From Strigops habroptila (lineage: Eukaryota; Chordata; Aves; Psittaciformes; Psittacidae), in NCBI RefSeq assembly GCF_004027225.2, contig NC_044278.2:58893743-58957742 (forward strand): 64,000 bases of DNA, given 5' to 3'. This document shows positions 59,401-64,000 of this stretch, piece by piece. How positions within the stretch are numbered: the first letter of the stretch is position 1; each line of letters starts with the position of its first letter. Under the pieces are notes generated by a model that was given only the letters and a program-made list of their open reading frames with translations, was not told the DNA's origin and made no database searches. The position numbers and the translations under genes are program-made.

Positions 59401-60505
59401 TTAGAGAGGTTTAGCATATGTGTATCAGAATTAATTACTTAAGTGATGACACTCCAGGAGGCTTTCTGTAACATAGAAAAACATAAAGAAGAACAGAAAT
59501 CCCAATGGAAACATTTGTGTAGCTATGTCTGTTATTATGTATAAAAACTAGCCTTTGTCAAGAAAAAATGCATAAACTCTCTAGTGCTTTTCCTAGCATT
59601 GTGGACCACATTACCTTGCTGTGGTAAACTGTTCCTTTGAAAGAAACACATAAGAATATCTGCTGTTGTTCTACTAAATGCCTGCCTCAAAGCACATACC
59701 TGCTCCAAAGACACACACAACATACTCACATTCAAATTTTGACACACATTAGTGATATTTTACAATCTGCAGCATGCAAGCGCATAGTATTTTGTGTCCC
59801 ATTCAATCTCTGTTATTCAGAATACAAAGAAATGTATTTTCTCTGCTCTAATTGTCAGGATACAAAATTATCAGCAACATAATGGGCCCAAACTACTGTA
59901 ACTGCTGGGCCATTTAGAGCCTCATTGGTGGCTGGCTGAATAGGCCAGGATTACTGTAAGAGCAGCTGCTGCTGTTATGCCCTACTAGAATACAACATTT
60001 GTACAAAAGCAGGGAGACTGGCCATATTCTTTTCCAACAAATGTGGCGGTGTTATATGCAAACACGCACCCAGCCTCTTTTTTGCTCTGATTGCAGCTTG
60101 TTTCTTTTCTTTCGTCTGGTAGGCTTTGCAATCTCTGTGGACCAGCAGAACATGCCAAATGTCCCTCTAAAGGTCTCCACTCACTAGGCCTTCAGGAGTC
60201 CACAGGTGCCTCCAATTTGGATTCAGTTTCCACCACTGAGTTATATATGTGTACATTCGAATGAAGGTCCGCTTGTACCTCTGAAATAAAAAAACCCCCA
60301 CATTTCATCTTTTTACACTTTGATCTTAATATCTCTTTTGCAGATTTAAGAAGATTGACAATAAGTATTTGAAGAAAATCTTAATTCGGGAACACCAGCC
60401 CAAATCCAGCATTGTGTCATTGTACAAAAAGATGGAGATAAAACTGGCCATTGAGATGGCTGAGAGTAGCATGAAACTTTCAGAAACACCCACAGCTTCT
60501 TCACA
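38146..60505 (+). CDS. SLC9A4: Sodium/hydrogen exchanger 4 (NHE4), 3' incomplete, 8 coding exons
   Basis: Electroneutral plasma-membrane Na+/H+ exchanger; in mammals NHE4 acts mainly in basolateral membranes of stomach and kidney epithelium. Exons: 38146-38407, 41536-41999, 47737-47996, 51227-51444, 55161-55363, 56518-56604, 57943-58013, 60344-60505, giving 575 whole codons plus two bases. Key parts: [20 protein letters not shown] at the first core helix; SAVDPVA with transport Asp209; FGESLLND with Glu233 and Asp238; [28 protein letters not shown]; the CHP-binding start [37 protein letters not shown] and RGASSFSL favour NHE4 over the close paralogue NHE2 (SLC9A2). Human NHE4 is about 800 residues, so roughly 220 C-terminal residues lie outside. 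The start at 38146 has G at -3 and +4; an in-frame ATG at 38107 also exists. Confidence 0.92.
38408..41535 (+). other. SLC9A4: SLC9A4 intron 1 (3.1 kb)
   Basis: No exon or transposon fragment recognised. Several frames of 60-108 codons on both strands lack any feature of a gene. Confidence 0.65.
41536..41999 (+). CDS. SLC9A4: SLC9A4 coding exon 2, core transport helices
   Basis: Residues 88-242. Runs from GFHLYHRLP to LLNDGITV. Includes [11 protein letters not shown] (the inhibitor-sensitive helix of the family), [20 protein letters not shown] and FGESLLND. The segment after DPVA reads ALVVFEE, whereas NHE proteins usually have VLAVFEE. Ends in phase 0 before GTGAGT; the reading frame continues open into the intron for 48 codons. 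Confidence 0.94.
42661..42724. repeat. T/G-rich low-complexity tract
   Basis: Irregular TTTG/TTTGG units on the + strand in SLC9A4 intron 2, with no C except one. Purely compositional. Confidence 0.85.
45350..45891 (+). mobile_element. CR1 LINE 3'-end fragment
   Basis: Plus-strand copy covering the end of the CR1 ORF2 region and the 3' tail, ending in TCTACGATTCTGTGATTCTA, the degenerate 8-bp terminal repeats. About 540 bp, in SLC9A4 intron 2. Short indels and stops interrupt the frame. Confidence 0.93.
47145..47162. repeat. Short (CCTTG)n tandem repeat
   Basis: About three and a half CCTTG units in SLC9A4 intron 2, followed by a pyrimidine-rich stretch. Confidence 0.75.
47737..47996 (+). 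CDS. SLC9A4: SLC9A4 coding exon 3
   Basis: Residues 243-328. Begins VLYNIFIAF after GTGTAG, completing the GITVVLYN motif. Includes [35 protein letters not shown] and [12 protein letters not shown]. Ends in phase 2 before GTGAGT. Its codons are richer in C and G than the surrounding intron. Confidence 0.94.
48852..48908. repeat. Three spaced copies of TGAATTTCAAACA
   Basis: Exact copies at 48852-48864, 48871-48883 and 48896-48908, with spacers of 6 and 12 bp. A small local duplication in SLC9A4 intron 3. Confidence 0.9.
49208..49625 (-). mobile_element. CR1 LINE 3'-end fragment with internal triplication
   Basis: Minus-strand copy starting TAGAATAATAGAATACTTTGG and reading through the CR1 tail. 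It carries three tandem copies of GTTGATCAAAG at 49302-49334, where related copies have one. About 420 bp in SLC9A4 intron 3. Confidence 0.9.
49302..49334. repeat. Three tandem copies of an 11-bp unit
   Basis: GTTGATCAAAG repeated three times without mismatch inside the CR1 copy. Replication slippage after insertion is the likely origin. Confidence 0.9.
51227..51444 (+). CDS. SLC9A4: SLC9A4 coding exon 4
   Basis: Residues 329-401. Starts after GGTACAG with [19 protein letters not shown], then [36 protein letters not shown]. These are among the most conserved NHE segments. Ends in phase 1 before GTAAGT. Confidence 0.95.
51969..52070. repeat. (TTTTG)n / (TTTTTG)n low-complexity tract
   Basis: About 100 bp of T runs broken by single or double G, on the + strand about 530 bp after SLC9A4 exon 4. 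The overlapping frames on both strands are artefacts of this composition. Confidence 0.92.
52560..53683 (+). mobile_element. Degraded CR1 LINE, end of reverse-transcriptase ORF and 3' tail
   Basis: The longest CR1 copy here, about 1.1 kb. Translated pieces resemble the C-terminal CR1 ORF2 (a [19 protein letters not shown] stretch, [13 protein letters not shown]), in several frames because of indels. The 3' end reads GACTTGGACTAGATGACC and GGTCCTTTCCAGCC, the usual CR1 tail, and lacks clear 8-bp repeats. An old copy; not functional. Confidence 0.88.
55161..55363 (+). CDS. SLC9A4: SLC9A4 coding exon 5
   Basis: Residues 402-469. Preceded by a strong pyrimidine tract. Encodes [45 protein letters not shown] and YFTVFIQ. 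The RGASSFSL form is NHE4-like; NHE1 has RGAIAFSL. Ends in phase 0 before GTAAGT. Confidence 0.95.
55364..56517 (+). other. SLC9A4: SLC9A4 intron 5 (1.2 kb)
   Basis: AT-rich; no repeat family or exon recognised. Confidence 0.6.
56518..56604 (+). CDS. SLC9A4: SLC9A4 coding exon 6
   Basis: Residues 470-498, 87 nt, phase 0 on both sides. [19 protein letters not shown] and SINEEIHVR, the end of the last membrane helix and start of the cytoplasmic tail. Acceptor AATGCAG, donor GTAAGT. Confidence 0.93.
56605..57942 (+). other. SLC9A4: SLC9A4 intron 6 (1.3 kb)
   Basis: No exon or known repeat recognised. Confidence 0.6.
57943..58013 (+). CDS. SLC9A4: SLC9A4 coding exon 7
   Basis: A 71-nt exon, about residues 499-522: [20 protein letters not shown], the amphipathic region that binds calcineurin B homologous proteins in the NHE family. 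Acceptor TCTCTAG; donor GTAAGT within TAAGTAAGT. Confidence 0.93.
58014..60343 (+). other. SLC9A4: SLC9A4 intron 7 (2.3 kb)
   Basis: Contains a small imperfect tandem duplication at 58762-58800. No transposon fragment or exon recognised. Confidence 0.6.
58762..58800. repeat. Imperfect direct duplication of about 19 bp
   Basis: Two adjacent copies of GTGAAGTTTTCCCACAAA, the first with three extra bases. Located in SLC9A4 intron 7. Confidence 0.85.
60344..60505 (+). CDS. SLC9A4: SLC9A4 coding exon 8 (last one visible)
   Basis: About residues 522-575. [40 protein letters not shown], then a variable stretch ([13 protein letters not shown]). Ends in phase 2 at CA before GTGAGT, so more exons must follow. 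Confidence 0.92.
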
Positions 60506-60996
60506 GTGAGTACTGGCTTCCTGACCCCTTTGTAGTGTAGGTCTAGGAAGGAAGGGGACAAAAGTGAGTTGTGAGAAGTGTTTTGTGCTGGCAATTTGGT
60601 GTTTATCATATTTGCACTTTGGCTTTTTATTTGCAGAGTGAAAATTAAAACCAGGGACATTTTTTCTGTTTCTCTTCCATGATGGGCAGTTCTGAAGAGG
60701 AATCATGAGTCAGAAGCTGCAGAAGCTGCTCTGGCTGCTTTACATCGCAGCAGTGGTTCAAGGTGGCTGTACTTGTCACTGAGCTGGCCAGTGGGTTTTG
60801 CTCATCACTGCTAGGTGATGAGAGACCTGCAGGAGAGCTTGGAGCCAGGTCCCAACTTTTTTATCCCTATCGCAGATTTTTTCTGAAAGCAGATTTCCTT
60901 ATAGCATTTGCAATTTTTGCTACTTCAGTTTGCAGTCCCACAAACTGTCTTGCCCTACTTTGGTACTTCTATGCCAAATTCGTCCAATTAAATCCA

Positions 60997-61595
60997 GAGG
61001 ACAGCCCTGCAGAGAAAGACTTGAGGGTATTAGTGGATTAAAAACTGGACATGACCCAGCAGTGTGAGCTCACAGCCCATAAAATCAACAATACAGATCC
61101 TAGGCTGCATCAAAAGAAGCATGATCAGTAGGTCAAGGTAGGTGATTCTGCCCCTCTGCTCTGGTGAGACCCCACCTGGAGTGTTGTGTTCAGCTCTGGA
61201 GTCCTCAGGACAGGAAAGACATGGACCTATTGGAGAACATCCACAAAAATGATCAGAGAGATGGAGCATCTCTCCAATGAGGAAAGGCTGAAAGAGATGG
61301 GGTTGTTCAGCCTGGAGAAGAGAAGGCTCCAGGGAGACCTGGTTGTGGCCTTCCAGTACCTAAAGCAGGCTTATAAGGAAGATGGGAACAGACTTTTTAA
61401 CAGGCTATGTAGTGATAGGACAAGAGGTAATGATTTTAAACTCAAGGAGGGTAGATTTAGACTAGATATAAGGAAGAAATTTTTTTGTATGAGATGTGGT
61501 AGATTCACTATCCCTGGAAACATTCAAGGTCAGGCTGGATGGGGCTCTGATAAACCTGATCTAGTTGAAGACGTCCCAGCTCATTGCAACTTGGC
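60997..61595 (+). mobile_element. CR1 LINE fragment, 3'-truncated
   Basis: Plus-strand CR1 ORF2 end: GACTTGAGGGTATTAGTGGA, CTCTGGAGTCCTCAGGACAG, and a 148-codon frame at 61186-61632 with the CR1 segment MGLFSLEKRRLQGDLVVAFQ. It stops near AGCTCATTGCAACTTGG without the final tail and 8-bp repeats, so it has been cut at the 3' end, unlike most CR1 copies, which lose the 5' end. Confidence 0.9.
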
Positions 61596-62695
61596 ATCGG
61601 ACAGATGTTCTTTGCTGAACAGTTGTTATTAAAAAGATTGCTTGTCTGTCAGGCTCCCTTCTGTCTGCTGTATTCCCTTAACTGTTCTGAGCCAAGACAA
61701 AATGTGCAAGGTTGGTAGACAATTCACGGCAATCAAACTATATTTCTCTTATTTTCTTGAGTGAAAGAGAAAATAAGACAAATTGCTTCGGTATAGTTCA
61801 GAAATTCTCTCCTGAGCTGACAATTTAGATTGAAAAGTATTCTATGATAAACAGCTGATATGATGGACTAATTTTTGCCATCTCTACTCTGGGTGTAACT
61901 GAATTTTACTGTGCATCAATCTCTGATGCACAGGTTCTCCTACTGAGACAGCCTTTTTAAAAATGAAGCATCAACTTCAAAAAACCAAGTGCAGCCTGTG
62001 GTACAGAAACGTGATTCTTGGAGGAGTGTCCTAGGAAAATATATGTTTTCCCAGTACTGTTCATTGATAGGTTTAAGCACTAGAAGAGACAGGATAGTGA
62101 GCTAGTTGTTGGATCTTTGGTCTGAACCAATGCAGCGGTTCTTTTATCTGCATTCTCCTGATCCATTCAGTGAACCTGCTTAAGACTAAAAGGTTTCTAA
62201 ATGCATTTGTAAATTGTTTGATAGTTATCATTGAAACAGCTTGTACCTAAAGTCTCTGTCTTCAGTGAGGATACAAAAATCTGTCCATAAGCAAGTGGAG
62301 ATTTGAAATCAAATTCCAATGTATAGCATGTAAAGCAATATTTGCAGTGCCAGAGTAGTGAGGAAACTCTCTCACTAGCACTTCTGATCAGTTCTGCAGC
62401 CTTTAGGCACATGAGGGGAAATGCTCTATAACAATCAGAGTGAATCTCCACCTCTGTGAATTAGAATTATTCTCAGAAATTGCATTCATGCTGGTGTAAT
62501 TCATGCAGGTGGAGAAGGTGTCCAATATGCAATGTTTCCAGTGGAGAAATTTGCCTATGACCGGTACAACAAAGAATCCACATTTGAATGAAAATAGAGC
62601 ATTTTGTTACAGTGTTTTGTAGAATATAAGCCTTAGAAATAAAGATAGAAATTGCAAAAGCAGTGCTGAGCAGATATTATCAAAACTCCATTTGT

Positions 62696-63148
62696 ATGGC
62701 TGCTTTTTGGAGGAAATATGCCCATTATAGAGAGAGATGGCTTGATGCTGAGCTTACTTACTGTTGGCTTCATATTGCTGCAATACTGACTTTGGCAAGA
62801 GTAAATCTTAGAATGTATCAATACAGTGCAGATCAAAATCAAGTGTCATGTTGTCATTTGTGGTGGTGCAGTTGTGCAAGGACTGTGCCTGGTGAATGTT
62901 ACTTCCCTCACAAGACTAGTGAAGATTGGTGGAGAGTTCACAAAGTTCAAGATTTTAGATATAATACATACAAAATAATCCTAGAAGGTTTATGGAAGGA
63001 ATTGTATTTCCTCCGTGAGTCAGCTATCTACATATCTAAAGAAGAGGTACTGCCATGGTACTCATTATGGAGAGACAGTCAGTTTTCATGGCATATTATC
63101 ATTTCAGTATTTTCTGGAATATGTTTCCTGTGCTGTGCTTTGTTGTAA
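62696..63148 (+). other. Unexplained open reading frame, 151 sense codons from ATG
   Basis: Open from an ATG at 62696 to TAA at 63148 in sequence downstream of the last visible SLC9A4 exon. The predicted protein is rich in Trp, Tyr and Cys, has no family I recognise, and ends in a hydrophobic run (HIIISVFSGICFLCCALL) that could be a C-terminal membrane anchor. No CR1 or LTR match is seen over it. It may be chance in AT-rich DNA, a decayed transposon frame, or an intronless gene. I do not assign a function. Confidence 0.25.
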
Positions 63149-64000
63149 CGTACTGGAAGTTTCAATAAGAACAAAGAAATTGTTTCAATAAGGATTGCTT
63201 GATGGGTTTGGTAACCTACCAAACTTGTTTGGGGTTGGTTTGTTGGGTTTTTTTTGAAAGTTCTCTTTAAATGCATTGTATATTGCAAAATGCAAAAGTA
63301 ATCTGTTCTTTACACCTGTGCATTGTAGGTTAATATTTAATTCCATGAAAATAGTACACAGTTTTCATTTGTGTTTCAGAACAATACAGACTATCTTCCT
63401 ACTGTTGTTCTCTTGCTATCCCAGCTCAGCTGAAACTCAGGGAATTTTATTTATGCTATTTAAGTCACTTTAAGAACAAAATTATGAGCGTTTAAATGAC
63501 AGAAGTAGCCACTTCTGTGCTGGCATATGGAGGGTCAGGTATGTAACTGGAAAGGTAAAGAGATGATCTGATGTTTTCCTAGTGGAGTTCTGCTTTCATC
63601 CACTTAGCTGCTTTCCCCCATTTATTCCCATCTGTAAAGTATAAAGACCCTGTGGAGATTTTCGCTGAAGTGTGGACCAGAGACACAGTTATTCACCATG
63701 ATGTCAAAGCTGCTTTGCATCAACTATGTCAGTTTGATTTGCATTACACAAATGAGCAAAGCCTGCGTTTTATAGACAACTACTCGCTGACAGGCTAGAT
63801 TGCCATTAGTCCCCAGGGTCTGGGCTTGTGTTTGCTCTCCAAGGTGTACCTCAGGTGTCTCTATTGTCCAAAGAGACTGGTTTCCATGCTGTGGAAAGTA
63901 GCATACACGGGCTGTCCCACAGCCTGCAACACACAAGACCCAATACGGAATAAAGGTGCATTACACCTAAGTCTGGAAACTTGGTGGCATCCTTGGATTT

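Larger units (their letters stand above)
60506..64000 (+). other. SLC9A4: SLC9A4 intron 8, or region before its remaining 3' exons
   Basis: Contains a plus-strand CR1 fragment at 60997-61595 and an unexplained open frame at 62696-63148. I looked for the expected next NHE4 segment (a RQRTLSYN-like motif and KEILIRR) and did not find it, so the C-terminal exons probably lie past 64000. Confidence 0.6.

Noticed and set aside
61186-61632. 148-codon + strand frame
   Set aside because: Derived from the CR1 ORF2 C-terminus (FSLEKRRL motif), not a host gene.
62511-62592. Possible SLC9A4 exon 9 after an ATGCAG acceptor
   Set aside because: In the phase required by exon 8 the frame meets a stop quickly and shows no NHE4 tail motif.
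1-64000. CRISPR arrays, bacterial operons, defence systems, tRNA or rRNA genes
   Set aside because: None is visible. The window is vertebrate genomic DNA with spliced genes and avian repeats.

Overview
This window is vertebrate chromosomal DNA, almost certainly from a bird and probably a neoavian one. Genes are split into GT-AG exons with AT-rich introns. Five interspersed repeats are avian CR1 LINE fragments, two of them oriented so that their 3' ends show the diagnostic 8-bp repeats. One solo LTR belongs to a family I recognise from avian genomes. No bacterial, plasmid or phage features are present.

Layout, all genes on the + strand: (1) 1-2032, upstream flank with no recognised coding sequence. 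(2) IL18R1, coding exons between 2097 and 16867: ten exons, 565 codons, complete, with a polyadenylation signal at 17196. (3) An intergenic gap of about 8 kb holding a 582-bp solo LTR. (4) IL18RAP, coding exons between 25053 and 35667: ten exons, 569 codons, complete. (5) A gap of about 2.5 kb. (6) SLC9A4 (Na+/H+ exchanger NHE4), eight coding exons between 38146 and 60505, encoding 575 complete codons. The C-terminal regulatory tail is not found before the window ends, so the gene is 3' incomplete here. The order IL18R1-IL18RAP-SLC9A4 on one strand matches the conserved vertebrate interleukin-1 receptor cluster.

The first two genes encode the two chains of the interleukin-18 receptor. IL18R1 is the ligand-binding chain and IL18RAP the accessory chain. 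Each has a signal peptide, three Ig-like domains, one membrane span and a cytoplasmic TIR domain. Their exon-intron structures are identical in number and phase (1-2-0-1-1-2-1-1-1), the mark of an old tandem duplication. SLC9A4 is an unrelated plasma-membrane exchanger that is the conserved neighbour.

I found no convincing undescribed system. The best leads are: a 105-nt intron in IL18RAP that is open and in frame; a NAGNAG acceptor in IL18R1; two in-frame starts in IL18RAP; frame-neutral transmembrane exons in both receptors; a solo LTR upstream of IL18RAP; an unexplained 151-codon ORF at 62696-63148; and a residue change in a normally conserved NHE membrane segment.
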